The notes: a model not told the origin generated them from the letters alone. Counted from the stretch's first letter, positions 48,518 to 56,917 are shown. The stretch is DNA of 64,000 bases from Actinacidiphila paucisporea (GCF_900142575.1 NZ_FRBI01000013.1:98394-162393), one strand, 5' to 3'. Program-made: numbers and translations.

Positions 48518-49705
48518 TCAGCGCAGTCCGGTGGAGCGGCGCAGCGCCGCCTGGATGAGCCGGTCGACCAGTTCGGGGTAGTCGACGCCGCTCTCCTGCC
48601 ACATCCGCGGGTACATCGAGATCGGGGTGAAGCCCGGCATCGTGTTGATCTCGTTGATCACGAACTCGCCGCTGTCGAGCAGGAAGAAGTCCGCGCGCAC
48701 CAGGCCCTCGCAGGAGACGGCGTCGAAGGCGGCGACGGCGAGCCGCTGCACCTCGGCGGTCTGCTCGGGGGTGAGCGGCGCGGGCACGATGCCCTCGGCC
48801 GAGTCGATGTACTTCGCTTCGAAGTCGTAGAAGGCGTGCGTGGTGACCGGCGGGATCTCGGCTGGCACGGAGGCGCGCGGGCCGTCCTCGAACTCCAGTA
48901 CCCCGCACTCGATCTCGCGGCCGCGCAGCAGCGCCTCGACGACGAGCTTGGGGTCGTGCCTGCGGGCCTCGGCGATGGCCTCGTCCAGCCCCTCGGGCCC
49001 GTCGACCTTGCTGATGCCGAAGGAGGAGCCGCCGCGGGCGGGCTTCACGAACAGCGGCCAGCCGTGCTCGGCGGCGAAGCCGACGAGGCGGTCGCGGACC
49101 GCGGCCGGGTCGCGGTCCCACTCGCGCGGGCGGACCACGGTGTAGGGGCCGACGGCCAGGCCGAAGGAGGTGAAGACCCGCTTCATGTACTCCTTGTCCA
49201 TGCCGACGGCGGAGGCGAGCACGCCCGCGCCGACGTAAGGGACGCCGGACAGTTCGAGCAGCCCCTGCAGGGTGCCGTCCTCGCCGTAGGGGCCGTGCAG
49301 CAGCGGGAAGACGACGTCGACCTCGCCGAGTGCCTTGGGGACGGCGCCGGTCTCGGTGTAGACGACCTCGCGGTTGGCCGGGTCGACGGGCAGGACGACG
49401 GCGCCCTCCTCGTCGGTGACCTGCTCCACGGTGGGCATGGTGCGGTCGGTGATCGCCATCCGGTCGGGCGCGTCCGCGGTGAGCGCCCAGCGGCCCTCGC
49501 CGGTGATGCCGATCGGCAGGACGTCGTATTTGGTGCGGTCGATGGCGCGCAGCAGGCTTGCCGCGGTCACCACCGAGACACCGTGCTCGGAGCTGCGGCC
49601 GCCGAAGACGACGGCGACCCGCGGCTTGCGTGCGTAACCGGACGGCGCCGGAGGGGCGGCGCTCTCGTCGGGTCCCGGACTCTGGGGAGAAGGCAGGTTG
49701 CTCAT
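48518..49705 (-). CDS. ddl: D-alanine-D-alanine ligase
   Basis: A 395-residue ATP-grasp enzyme forming D-Ala-D-Ala for peptidoglycan. The start has VAVVFGGRSSEHGVSVVTA, then VVFPLLHGPYGEDGTLQG, GVLASAVGMDKEYMKRVF, ATP-site PLFVKPARGGSSFGISKV, EIECGVLEF, and YDFEAKY (omega loop with the Tyr/Phe pattern of D-Ala-specific enzymes) before ADFFLLDSGEFVINEINTMP. Sequence supports D-Ala rather than D-lactate specificity. It is the last gene of the plsC-gpsA-ddl run. Confidence 0.97.
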   Translation of the reverse strand: MSNLPSPQSPGPDESAAPPAPSGYARKPRVAVVFGGRSSEHGVSVVTAASLLRAIDRTKYDVLPIGITGEGRWALTADAPDRMAITDRTMPTVEQVTDEEGAVVLPVDPANREVVYTETGAVPKALGEVDVVFPLLHGPYGEDGTLQGLLELSGVPYVGAGVLASAVGMDKEYMKRVFTSFGLAVGPYTVVRPREWDRDPAAVRDRLVGFAAEHGWPLFVKPARGGSSFGISKVDGPEGLDEAIAEARRHDPKLVVEALLRGREIECGVLEFEDGPRASVPAEIPPVTTHAFYDFEAKYIDSAEGIVPAPLTPEQTAEVQRLAVAAFDAVSCEGLVRADFFLLDSGEFVINEINTMPGFTPISMYPRMWQESGVDYPELVDRLIQAALRRSTGLR

Positions 49706-49717
49706 GTCGCGTTGACC

Positions 49718-50719
49718 TTACCTTTCGGACTTCGCGGAGCGTGACATCAACTCCCGCACGGCCACGACCGGCGGCTTTCCGTTGTGCACGATATCGACCA
49801 CGGTCTCCGTGATCGGCATGTCCACGCCGTGGCGGCGGGCGAGATCGGCCACCGACTCGCAGGACTTGACGCCCTCCGCGGTCTGCCGGGTGACCGCGAT
49901 CGTCTCGGCGAGGCTCATGCCGCGGCCGAGGTTGGTGCCGAAGGTGTGGTTGCGGGACAGCGGCGAGGAGCAGGTGGCGACCAGGTCGCCCATGCCGGCC
50001 AGGCCCGCGAAGGTGTGCGCGTCGGCGCCCATCGCCAGGCCCAGCCTGGTGGTCTCGGCCAGGCCGCGGGTGATCAGCGACGCCTTGGTGTTGTCGCCCA
50101 GCCCCATGCCGTCGGCGATGCCGACGGCCAGGCCGATCACGTTCTTGACCGCGCCGCCCAGTTCGCAGCCGACGACGTCGGTGTTGGTGTACGGGCGGAA
50201 GTACGCGGTGTGGCAGGCGGCCTGGATGCGGCGGGCGACGGCGTCGTCCCGGCAGGCGACGACGGAGGCGGCGGGCTGCCGGTCGGCGATCTCCGGCGCC
50301 AGGTTGGGCCCGGACAGCACGGCGACCCGGTCGGGCCCGGTCTTGGCGACCTCCTCGATCACCTCGCTCATCCGCTTGGCGGTGCCCAGCTCGACGCCTT
50401 TCATCAGGCTGACCAGGACCGCGTCGCCGCGCAGCAGCGGCGCCCACTCGGCGAGGTTGCCGCGCAGGGTCTGCGAGGGCACGGTGATGAAGACCAACTC
50501 GGCGTCGCGCGCGGCCAGCGCCGGGTCGGCGGTGGCGGTGACGTTCGCGGGCAGTTCCAGCCCTGGGTGGTATTCCGGGTTGCGCCGGGTGGTGTTGATC
50601 GCGTCGACCAGGGCCGGCCTGCGGCCCCACAGCGACACCTGGCACCCGGCGTCGGCGAGCACCATCGCGAAGGCGGTGCCCCACGAGCCGGTGCCGTAGA
50701 CCGCGCAGCGCGCCGTCAC
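49718..50719 (-). CDS. gpsA: Glycerol-3-phosphate dehydrogenase (NAD(P)+)
   Basis: A 333-residue enzyme making sn-glycerol 3-phosphate for phospholipids. The Rossmann motif is VYGTGSWGTAFAMVLADAG; NLAPEIADRQPAASV, CELGGAVKNVIGLAVGIADGMGLGDNTKASLITRGLAE and GMGDLVATCSSPLSRN are diagnostic. GTG 50719 overlaps the plsC stop as GTGA with GGAGG upstream. The pairing with plsC makes biochemical sense, since PlsC acylates products derived from G3P. The stop is 12 bp before ddl. Confidence 0.97.
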   Translation of the reverse strand: MTARCAVYGTGSWGTAFAMVLADAGCQVSLWGRRPALVDAINTTRRNPEYHPGLELPANVTATADPALAARDAELVFITVPSQTLRGNLAEWAPLLRGDAVLVSLMKGVELGTAKRMSEVIEEVAKTGPDRVAVLSGPNLAPEIADRQPAASVVACRDDAVARRIQAACHTAYFRPYTNTDVVGCELGGAVKNVIGLAVGIADGMGLGDNTKASLITRGLAETTRLGLAMGADAHTFAGLAGMGDLVATCSSPLSRNHTFGTNLGRGMSLAETIAVTRQTAEGVKSCESVADLARRHGVDMPITETVVDIVHNGKPPVVAVRELMSRSAKSER

Positions 50720-51438
50720 TTGCCCTCCCGTGCCCTGCGCGGGTCGTAGAGCCCGTCGGGGGCAGGCTCTTCGCGCAGTTCGGCGAGCAGTTCCGTGACG
50801 CTGCGCATGATGGTCTCGGTGACCGCTCGCAGCGTCTCCGCGGTGGGCTCCTGGCCGTAGAAGGCGTCGAGGTCGACGGGCGGCCCGGCCAGCACGCGCA
50901 GCGTCTTGCGGGGCAGCAGGCGGACCTTCCTGTCCTTCGCGTACGGCGGCACGGCCTCGTTGGCGCCCCATTGGGCGACCGGGATGACGGGGGCCTTGGT
51001 GAGCAGGGCGACCCGGGCGATGCCGGTCTTGGAGACCATCGGCCACATCTCGGGGTCGCGGGTGAGGGTGCCTTCCGGGTAGAAGGCCACGCACTCGCCG
51101 GCCTCGATCGCGGCGACGGCGGCGCGGAAGGCGTTGGCGGCGTCGGTGGTCTCCCGGAAGACCGGGATCTGGCCGGTGCCGCGCAGCATCGTGCCGACGA
51201 AGAACGGTTTGAACAGCGCGGCCTTGGCGAGGAAGCGGGGCACGCGGCCGGTGTTGTACTGGAAATGCGCATACGACAGCGGGTCGAGGTACGAGTTGTG
51301 GTTCACCGCCGTGATGAATCCTTCGTCGGCGGGAATGTGCTCCATTCCCCGCCAATCCCGCTTGAACAGCACAATGAGCGGCGGTTTCGCGATGACAGCC
51401 GCCAGGCGGTACCAGAAACCGATTCTGCGGCGGGACAC
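50716..51438 (-). CDS. plsC: 1-acyl-glycerol-3-phosphate acyltransferase family protein
   Basis: A 240-residue membrane-associated acyltransferase. The catalytic motif is NHNSYLD (H47-x4-D52), and the G3P-binding motif is FYPEGTLTRD. A hydrophobic N-terminal segment (about 8-26) anchors it. GTG 51438 has GAGGAG 5 nt upstream. Lysophosphatidic acid is the expected substrate, but the family also acts on other acceptors. It is coupled to gpsA by a 4-nt overlap. Confidence 0.92.
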   Translation of the reverse strand: MSRRRIGFWYRLAAVIAKPPLIVLFKRDWRGMEHIPADEGFITAVNHNSYLDPLSYAHFQYNTGRVPRFLAKAALFKPFFVGTMLRGTGQIPVFRETTDAANAFRAAVAAIEAGECVAFYPEGTLTRDPEMWPMVSKTGIARVALLTKAPVIPVAQWGANEAVPPYAKDRKVRLLPRKTLRVLAGPPVDLDAFYGQEPTAETLRAVTETIMRSVTELLAELREEPAPDGLYDPRRAREGK

Positions 51439-51551
51439 CCGGACTCCTCTACGTTGCGATGGCGCTGCCGCTCAGCATCGCGGCTACCAGAGACTAACGC
51501 CAGGTTCCCGGGCGCCGGGGGGCACCTCTGACACTCGGTGACAATGGTGAG

Positions 51552-52193
51552 GTGGATGTGACGGCTATGTGGTCGCTCGTGGTGCCGCTCAAGCCGCTGG
51601 CGGTGGCCAAGAGCAGGCTTGCGGAGGCGGCGGGGGCGGTACGCCCGGCGCTGGCGCTGGCGTTCGCGCTGGACACGGTGGCCGCCGTGCTGGCGTGCGG
51701 TGAGGTGGCGGATGTCACGGTCGTCACCGACGATCCGACGGCGGGCGCGGAAGTGGCCGGGCTGGGGGCGCTCGTGGTGGCCGACGTGCCGGCGGCCGGG
51801 CTGAACGCGGCTCTGCGCTACGGCGCCGATCTCGTACGGCAGCGGCGCCCGGCGGCGGCGGTCGGGGCGCTGAACGGCGATCTCCCGGCCTTGCGGCCCG
51901 CCGAGCTGGCAGAGGTCCTCAGGGAGGCCGCCCGGCTGCCGGGGCGGGCTTTCCTGGCCGATACGGCGGGCCCTGGGACAACCTTGCTCACCGCGTCCCC
52001 GGGTGTCGCGCTCTCCCCCGGCTTCGGCGGCGCCTCGCGGGCCCGCCATCTCGCGTCGGGGGCGCGTGAGATCACGCTCGCGGGGGTGGCTTCGGTGCGG
52101 CAGGACGTGGACACCGCGGCGGACCTCGACGCGGCCCGCGCGCTGGGCCTGGGTCCGCGGACCGCGCTGCTCTTCCCGGCCCGCACCGCCTGA
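51552..52193 (+). CDS. cofC: 2-phospho-L-lactate guanylyltransferase (F420 synthesis)
   Basis: A 213-residue nucleotidyltransferase that activates 2-phospholactate or phosphoenolpyruvate (FbiD) with GTP, an early step in coenzyme F420 synthesis. The GTP-binding start WSLVVPLKPLAVAKSRL, GALNGDLPALRPAEL and DTAGPGTTLLTASPGVALSPGFGGASRARH are family features, and VRQDVDTAADLDAA lies at the end. Starts at 51552 (GTG), 51558 (GTG) and 51567 (ATG) are all possible; 51558 is placed best behind the GAGGTG run. It is divergent from plsC. Confidence 0.92.
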   Translation: MDVTAMWSLVVPLKPLAVAKSRLAEAAGAVRPALALAFALDTVAAVLACGEVADVTVVTDDPTAGAEVAGLGALVVADVPAAGLNAALRYGADLVRQRRPAAAVGALNGDLPALRPAELAEVLREAARLPGRAFLADTAGPGTTLLTASPGVALSPGFGGASRARHLASGAREITLAGVASVRQDVDTAADLDAARALGLGPRTALLFPARTA

Positions 52194-52221
52194 CATTTGC
52201 AGCCGGCGCGCGGCGCCCTTC

Positions 52222-52314
52222 AGGGCCTGTCCGGCGGATCGTGGCGGATCAGCCTGCGGCGTCCGGTGCCGTGCATCGCGTCGCACGCCCGCCAGGACCC
52301 GCCGGACAGGCCCT
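52222..52314. repeat. 93-nt palindromic element with 16-bp perfect ends
   Basis: AGGGCCTGTCCGGCGG at 52222-52237 is the exact complement of CCGCCGGACAGGCCCT at 52299-52314. Further partial pairing inside (TGGCGG with CCGCCA) would make a long hairpin. It ends 11 bp before the next start codon. It resembles a MITE or a transposon-end-like repeat; no target duplication is visible. Confidence 0.75.
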
Positions 52315-52325
52315 AGGCTGGTGCC

Positions 52326-52544
52326 ATGCAAGCCACCGCGTTCACCTTTGATGCCGGCACCCGGGCGGGCAGCGTGCTGCTGGACGACGGGACGCCGGTG
52401 GCGTTCGACGCCGCGGCCTTCGACGCGGGCGGCCTGCGGCTGCTGCGGGTCGGACAGCGGGTGCGGATCCGCACCGAGGGCGAGGGCGACGCGCGGCGGG
52501 TGGTCTTCGTGACGCTGCAGACGTATCCGGACCCGGGCGCCTGA
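52326..52544 (+). CDS. Small OB-fold/cold-shock-like protein
   Basis: A 72-residue protein (MQATAFTFDAGTRAGSVLLD start) whose pattern of turns and strands, DDGTPVAFDAAAFDAGGLRLLRVGQRVRI, resembles a cold-shock or OB-fold domain, although the aromatic RNP motifs of CspA are absent. Nucleic-acid binding is a guess. The palindrome just upstream overlaps where its promoter or leader would be. No clear ribosome binding site separates the palindrome from the ATG. Confidence 0.6.
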   Translation: MQATAFTFDAGTRAGSVLLDDGTPVAFDAAAFDAGGLRLLRVGQRVRIRTEGEGDARRVVFVTLQTYPDPGA

Positions 52545-52611
52545 GGCGCGGCGCGGGCGCGGGCGCGTGAGCCGGGCCGGGCCCGGGCACACGGCCGGCG
52601 GGAGAACGGCG

Positions 52612-52647
52612 CGGGCCGGGCAACCCCATTTCGGGATGCCCGGCCCG
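52612..52647. terminator. Bidirectional terminator between the small OB-like gene and hupS
   Basis: CGGGCCGGGCA pairs exactly with TGCCCGGCCCG, and inner CCC/GGG can extend the stem. It lies between convergent genes, as expected for a shared terminator. Confidence 0.75.
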
Positions 52648-52673
52648 TCGCGGTCGTCCGGCGGCGCCAGTCG

Positions 52674-53276
52674 CTAGCTCGCGGCGGCCCGCTTGGCGGT
52701 GGTCTTTCGCGCCGCGGTCTTCTTGCCCGGCGTCTTCTTGGCGGTGGCCTTCTTGGCCGGGGCCTTCTTGGCCGCGGTCTTCTTGCCCGCCGCCTGCTTG
52801 GTGGCGGTCTTCTTGGCCGCGGTGGTCTTCGCGGCGGTCTTCTTGGCGGGGGCGGCCTTCTTGGCGGCGGCCTTGCGGGCCGTGGTGGCCTTCTTGGCCG
52901 CGGCCTTCTTGGTGCTGGTCCGCGCGGTGGTGGAAGCACCACCGCTCAGGCTGCCCTTGGGGGCCTTCTTGACCGAGACCTCGCCGCCGCGCGGGAGCTT
53001 CTTGGCCCCGCTGACCAGGTCCTTGAAGCCCTGACCCGCACGGAACCGCGGTACGGAGGTCTTCTTGACCCTGACCCGCTCCCCGGTCTGGGGGTTGCGA
53101 GCGTAGCGGGCCGGGCGTTCCACCTTCTCGAACGAACCGAATCCGGTGACCGAGACCCGGTCGCCGGAGACCACCGCGCGGACGATCGCGTCGAGAACCG
53201 CGTCAACCGCGTCCGCGGCGGCCTGCCGGCCGCCTACCTTGTCGGCAATCGCTTCTACGAGCTGCGCCTTGTTCAC
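52674..53276 (-). CDS. hupS: HU-family nucleoid protein HupS
   Basis: A 200-residue two-domain HU. Residues 1-~95 are the HU fold (MNKAQLVEAIADKVGGRQAA, GSFEKVERPARYARNPQTGE, RFRAGQGFKDLV); the remainder is a Lys/Ala-rich tail with many KKTAAKK- and KKAPAKK-type repeats, like histone H1 and mycobacterial HupB. In Streptomyces HupS compacts the spore nucleoid and is sporulation-induced. GTG 53276 has a GAAGGGGAAG run upstream. The upstream gap is unusually A+T-rich. Confidence 0.97.
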   Translation of the reverse strand: MNKAQLVEAIADKVGGRQAAADAVDAVLDAIVRAVVSGDRVSVTGFGSFEKVERPARYARNPQTGERVRVKKTSVPRFRAGQGFKDLVSGAKKLPRGGEVSVKKAPKGSLSGGASTTARTSTKKAAAKKATTARKAAAKKAAPAKKTAAKTTAAKKTATKQAAGKKTAAKKAPAKKATAKKTPGKKTAARKTTAKRAAAS

Positions 53277-53332
53277 GTCTTCCCCTTCGGAAACTTGCCC
53301 GGCGAATGAGTGCGGGCCTTTTCGCACGCTAG

Positions 53333-53347
53333 GCGGATATATACCGC
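53333..53347. promoter_or_regulatory. A+T-rich near-palindrome upstream of hupS
   Basis: GCGGATATATACCGC, an imperfect palindrome with a TATATA core, lies 57 bp upstream of the hupS start in an A+T-rich patch. It may contain the -10 of the hupS promoter or bind a regulator; no firm -35 is assignable. Confidence 0.4.
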
Positions 53348-53408
53348 AAATCAAATACGAAACGGGCGAATCACCCTTGTGCCGCAACGAACTCGGGGGC
53401 CTGCGTGA

Positions 53409-53633
53409 TCAGCGATCGGGGATTCCCAGGTCGTCCAACTCGGCTGTCAGCACGTCCAGCCGCCGTGCCGCGTCGGCGAGGTCGTGCTTCGCCGCGGCGG
53501 TCACCGCGAGCAGCCTGCGAGTCAACTCCCGCCTGGTCTCATCAGGGACTTCGGGATTGGCCACCCGCGTGTGCGCCTGCTTCAGACGCGCGGCGAGAAC
53601 CCCGTAGAGCTGGAGTTGGCCGTCGCGTTCCAT
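53409..53633 (-). CDS. Small conserved helical protein
   Basis: A 74-residue protein (MERDGQLQLYGVLAARLKQA start), Arg/Ala/Leu-rich and apparently all helical, ending LDVLTAELDDLGIPDR. I recall similar hypothetical genes beside hupS in other Streptomyces but know no function. ATG 53633 is the first start giving a family-like N-terminus; the longer frame upstream has a different composition. The C-terminal helix could form a coiled coil. Confidence 0.65.
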   Translation of the reverse strand: MERDGQLQLYGVLAARLKQAHTRVANPEVPDETRRELTRRLLAVTAAAKHDLADAARRLDVLTAELDDLGIPDR

Positions 53634-53769
53634 GGGTCGATTGTGCCATCTGCGGCGAGTTGTCGGCGGCGGCAGGGCCAACCGGGTGTTCCGGTGGCCT
53701 TCCACCGGACTTTTGGACGACCGGGAGGGCCCACCCAACCCACGTCAAACGCGGCCGCGGGCACACGGA

Positions 53770-53803
53770 GAAGCGCCCCCCGCGAACTCGCGGAGGGCGC
53801 TTC
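53770..53803. terminator. Terminator hairpin downstream of leuD
   Basis: GAAGCGCCCCCCGCGA faces TCGCGGAGGGCGCTTC with one mismatch and a 2-4-nt loop. It lies 20 bp beyond the leuD stop and likely ends the leuCD transcript. Confidence 0.8.
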
Positions 53804-53822
53804 GGTGTCCTGACGGGACGGG

Positions 53823-54416
53823 TCAGACCTTGACGGTGCTGGGCTTGTAGGACGGCCGGCGGCTTTCGAAGGCGGCGATGTCCGCCTCGTTGGCCAGCGT
53901 CAGGCTGATGTCGTCCAGCCCTTCGAGCAGCCGCCAGCGGGCGTTGTCGTCCAGCTCGAACGGCGCGGTCAGGCCCTCGGCGCGGACCTCGCGGTCCACC
54001 AGGTCCACGGTGATCTCGGCGGTCGGGTCGGCCTCGGTCAACTGCCACAGCCGCTCGATGGTCTCCTGCGGCAGCACCACCGTGAGCAGGCCGTTCTTGA
54101 GCGAGTTGCCGCGGAAGATGTCCGCGAAGCGGGACGAGAGCACGGTTTTGAAGCCGTAGTTCTGCAGTGCCCACACGGCATGCTCGCGGGACGAGCCGGT
54201 GCCGAAGTCGGGCCCGGCGACCAGGACGGTGGCGCCCTTGCGCTCGGGGGCGTTGAGGACGAAGGTCTCGTCCTTGCGCCAGGCCTCGAACAGCCCGTCC
54301 TCGAAGCCGTTGCGGGTGACCTTCTTGAGCCAGTGCGCCGGGATGATCTGGTCGGTGTCGACATTGCCGCGACGCAGCGGCACGGCCCGGCCGGTGTGGG
54401 TGGTGAAGGCTTCCAT
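53823..54416 (-). CDS. leuD: 3-isopropylmalate dehydratase small subunit
   Basis: A 197-residue partner of LeuC in the isomerisation of 2- to 3-isopropylmalate in leucine synthesis. Family features: HTGRAVPLRRGNVDTDQIIPA, DFGTGSSREHAVWALQNYGF, SSRFADIFRGNSLKNGLL. ATG 54416 follows leuC by 5 bp, so both are translated from one transcript. The C-terminus ends in SYKPSTVKV. Confidence 0.97.
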   Translation of the reverse strand: MEAFTTHTGRAVPLRRGNVDTDQIIPAHWLKKVTRNGFEDGLFEAWRKDETFVLNAPERKGATVLVAGPDFGTGSSREHAVWALQNYGFKTVLSSRFADIFRGNSLKNGLLTVVLPQETIERLWQLTEADPTAEITVDLVDREVRAEGLTAPFELDDNARWRLLEGLDDISLTLANEADIAAFESRRPSYKPSTVKV

Positions 54417-54421
54417 CGGGC

Positions 54422-55846
54422 TCAGACCTCCGTCAGGACAGGGGCGTCGGACAGGTCGGCGGGCGAGGCGAGGTGGCCCAGTACCGCGGTGGCGGCGGCC
54501 ACCTGCGGCGAGACCAGGTGCGTACGGCCGCCCTTGCCCTGCCGTCCTTCGAAGTTGCGGTTGGAGGTGGACGCGGAGCGCTCACCGGGCGCGAGTTGGT
54601 CGGGGTTCATGCCCAGACACATCGAGCAACCCGCGTGCCGCCATTCGGCGCCGGCCTCGGTGAACACCTTGTCCAGGCCCTCGTGCACGGCCTGCAGCGC
54701 GACCCGTACGGAGCCGGGTACGACCAGCATCCGGACGCCGTCGGCGACCTTGCGGCCCTGCACGACGGACGCGGCGGCGCGCAGGTCCTCGATCCGGCCG
54801 TTGGTGCACGAGCCGACGAAGACGGTGTCCACGGCGACCTCGCGCAGCGGCTGCCCCGCGGCCAGGCCCATGTACTCCAGCGCCTTCTCGGCCGACAGCC
54901 GGTCGCCGGGGTCGGCGAAGGAGGCCGGGTCGGGCACCGACGCGCTCAGCGGCGCGCCCTGGCCGGGGTTGGTGCCCCAGGTGACGAACGGCGCCAGCGT
55001 GCTCGCGTCGATCCGCACCTCGTGGTCGAAGACCGCGTCCTCGTCGGTGCGCAGCGTCTTCCAGTACGCGAGCGCCGCGTCCCAGTCGTCGCCGGCGGGG
55101 GCGTGGTCGCGCCCTTCGAGGTAGTCGAAGGTGATCTGGTCGGGGGCGATCATGCCGGCCCGCGCGCCCGCCTCGATCGACATGTTGCAGATGGTCATCC
55201 GGGACTCCATCGACAGCTTCTCGATGGCCGAGCCGCGGTATTCGATGACATAGCCCTGGCCGCCGCCGGTGCCGATCTTCGTGATCACGGCGAGGATCAG
55301 GTCCTTGGCGGTGACGTCCGCGGGCAGTTCGCCGTCGACGGTGACGGCCATGGTCCGGAAGGGGGCCAGCGGCAGCGTCTGGGTGGCCAGCACGTGCTCG
55401 ACCTGCGAGGTGCCGATGCCGAACGCCAGCGCGCCGAAGGCGCCGTGGGTGGAGGTGTGGCTGTCGCCGCAGACGACCGTGGTGCCCGGCTGGGTCAGGC
55501 CCAGCTGCGGTCCCACCACGTGCACGACGCCCTGCTCGACGTCGCCGAGCGGGTGCAGCCGCACGCCGAACTCGGCGCAGTTCTTGCGCAGCGTCTCCAG
55601 CTGGGTGCGCGAGACCGGGTCGGCGATCGGCTTGTCGATGTCGAGGGTCGGGGTGTTGTGGTCCTCGGTGGCGATGGTGAGGTCCGTGCGGCGCACCGGC
55701 CGGCCGTTCATCCGCAGCCCGTCGAACGCCTGGGGACTGGTCACCTCATGGAGGAGGTGGAGATCGATGAAGAGCAGATCGGGCTCACCTTCGGCGCGGC
55801 GGACGACATGGTCGTCCCAGACTTTTTCCGCGAGTGTCCTACCCAT
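54422..55846 (-). CDS. leuC: 3-isopropylmalate dehydratase large subunit
   Basis: A 474-residue aconitase-family enzyme with a 4Fe-4S cluster. Cluster cysteines are seen in FVGSCTNGRIEDLRAAA and HAGCSMCLGMNPDQLAPGE; VCGDSHTSTHGAFGALAFGIGTSQVEHVLATQ is diagnostic. ATG 55846 has GGAGGG 6 nt upstream; the longer open frame is unsupported. It heads the leuCD operon, and a palindrome in the gap to divergent ndgR is a likely NdgR operator. Confidence 0.98.
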   Translation of the reverse strand: MGRTLAEKVWDDHVVRRAEGEPDLLFIDLHLLHEVTSPQAFDGLRMNGRPVRRTDLTIATEDHNTPTLDIDKPIADPVSRTQLETLRKNCAEFGVRLHPLGDVEQGVVHVVGPQLGLTQPGTTVVCGDSHTSTHGAFGALAFGIGTSQVEHVLATQTLPLAPFRTMAVTVDGELPADVTAKDLILAVITKIGTGGGQGYVIEYRGSAIEKLSMESRMTICNMSIEAGARAGMIAPDQITFDYLEGRDHAPAGDDWDAALAYWKTLRTDEDAVFDHEVRIDASTLAPFVTWGTNPGQGAPLSASVPDPASFADPGDRLSAEKALEYMGLAAGQPLREVAVDTVFVGSCTNGRIEDLRAAASVVQGRKVADGVRMLVVPGSVRVALQAVHEGLDKVFTEAGAEWRHAGCSMCLGMNPDQLAPGERSASTSNRNFEGRQGKGGRTHLVSPQVAAATAVLGHLASPADLSDAPVLTEV

Positions 55847-55960
55847 CGCTGTCCCTCCGGCCCCGGTCTTCTTCGCCCCGGGCCAACTCGGTGTGTGTTC
55901 CGCGCTGTCTTCCGCGCCGTGCTCCCAGCCTGACGGCTGCGCGGGAAAATTGAACTTGCG

Positions 55961-55979
55961 TTTCACAGTGTGAGACGCG
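55961..55979. promoter_or_regulatory. Candidate NdgR operator (inverted repeat)
   Basis: CGTTTCACA-g-TGTGAGACG, a 9-bp inverted repeat with one mismatch, lies in the leuC/ndgR intergenic region, 12 bp before the ndgR start and 115 bp before leuC. NdgR (AreB) of S. coelicolor binds this intergenic region and autoregulates. This is the best dyad seen there. Confidence 0.6.
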
Positions 55980-55990
55980 AGTATCGTTGC

Positions 55991-56707
55991 ATGGACAACT
56001 CTAGCGGCGTCGGCGTTCTCGACAAGGCTGCTCTGGTGCTCAGCGCACTGGAGTCAGGACCGGCCACCCTGGCCGGACTTGTCGGCGCCACGGGCCTCGC
56101 CCGCCCCACCGCGCACCGGCTGGCGGTCGCGCTCGAACACCATCGCATGGTGGCCCGCGACATGCAGGGCCGATTCATCCTCGGGCCGCGGCTGTCCGAA
56201 CTGGCCGCCGCCGCGGGCGAGGACCGGCTGCTCGCCACGGCGGGTCCGGTGCTCACGCACCTGCGGGATGTGACCGGCGAGAGCGCCCAGCTCTATCGCC
56301 GGCAGGGCGACATGCGGATCTGCGTGGCGGCCGCGGAGCGGCTGTCCGGCCTGCGGGACACCGTGCCGGTGGGCTCCACGCTGCCGATGAAGGCCGGCTC
56401 GGCCGCCCAGGTGCTGATGGCCTGGGAGGAGCCGGAGCGGCTGCACCGCGGTCTGCAGGGCGCGCGCTTCACCGCGACCGCGCTGTCCGGGGTGCGCCGC
56501 AGGGGCTGGTCGCAGTCGATCGGCGAGCGCGAGCCGGGCGTGGCGTCGGTGTCCGCGCCGGTGCGGGGCCCGTCGAACCGGGTGGTGGCCGCCGTGTCGG
56601 TGTCGGGCCCCATCGAGCGGCTGACCCGGCACCCGGGCCGTATGCACGCCCAGGCCGTGGTGGACGCCGCCGCCCGGCTCTCCGAGGCGCTGCGCCGCTC
56701 CGGCTGA
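55991..56707 (+). CDS. ndgR: IclR-family regulator NdgR
   Basis: A 238-residue IclR regulator. The helix-turn-helix is at about residues 27-48 (ATLAGLVGATGLARPTAHRLAVAL), followed by the effector domain (GESAQLYRRQGDMRICVAA, PVGSTLPMKAGSAAQVLMAW, VSAPVRGPSNRVVAAVSVSGP). In S. coelicolor NdgR controls leucine and methionine pathways and quorum-like signals. ATG 55991 (MDNSSGVGVLDKAA) matches the family; the frame from 55970 is longer without support. The gene is divergent from leuC. Confidence 0.95.
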   Translation: MDNSSGVGVLDKAALVLSALESGPATLAGLVGATGLARPTAHRLAVALEHHRMVARDMQGRFILGPRLSELAAAAGEDRLLATAGPVLTHLRDVTGESAQLYRRQGDMRICVAAAERLSGLRDTVPVGSTLPMKAGSAAQVLMAWEEPERLHRGLQGARFTATALSGVRRRGWSQSIGEREPGVASVSAPVRGPSNRVVAAVSVSGPIERLTRHPGRMHAQAVVDAAARLSEALRRSG

Positions 56708-56794
56708 CCCTGCCGGCCCGCCCGGCCCGGCCCGCGCCGTCCCCGCGGGCCGTGGCGGGCGGGCGCCGCGGGGCCCGGGCCCAGGAACGGCGGA

Positions 56795-56827
56795 AGCCCG
56801 TCGCACAGGCGACGGGCTCCACTTTTT
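56795..56827 (+). terminator. Intrinsic terminator after ndgR
   Basis: AGCCCGTCGC pairs exactly with GCGACGGGCT around a 4-nt loop and is followed four bases later by five Ts. This fits a classic Rho-independent terminator for ndgR. Confidence 0.85.
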
Positions 56828-56844
56828 CGACTTCCGCAGATGCG

Positions 56845-56917
56845 TACCCCCGACCGGATTCGAACCGGCGCTACCGCCTTGAGAGGGCGGCGTGCTAGGC
56901 CGCTACACAACGGGGGC
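56845..56917 (-). tRNA. tRNA-Glu (anticodon CTC)
   Basis: A cloverleaf on the minus strand: acceptor GCCCCCG pairs with CGGGGGT, the D arm has TGTAGCGGCCTAGCA, the anticodon stem-loop is CCGCC-CTCTCAA-GGCGG with anticodon CTC, and the T arm is GGTTCGAATCC. CCA is not encoded. It is one of two identical copies. Confidence 0.97.

Noticed and set aside
55961..55979. parS-like site (resembles GTTTCACGTGAAAC)
   Set aside because: Only part of the ParB consensus matches and the spacing is different; better explained as a regulator dyad of the leuC/ndgR gap.
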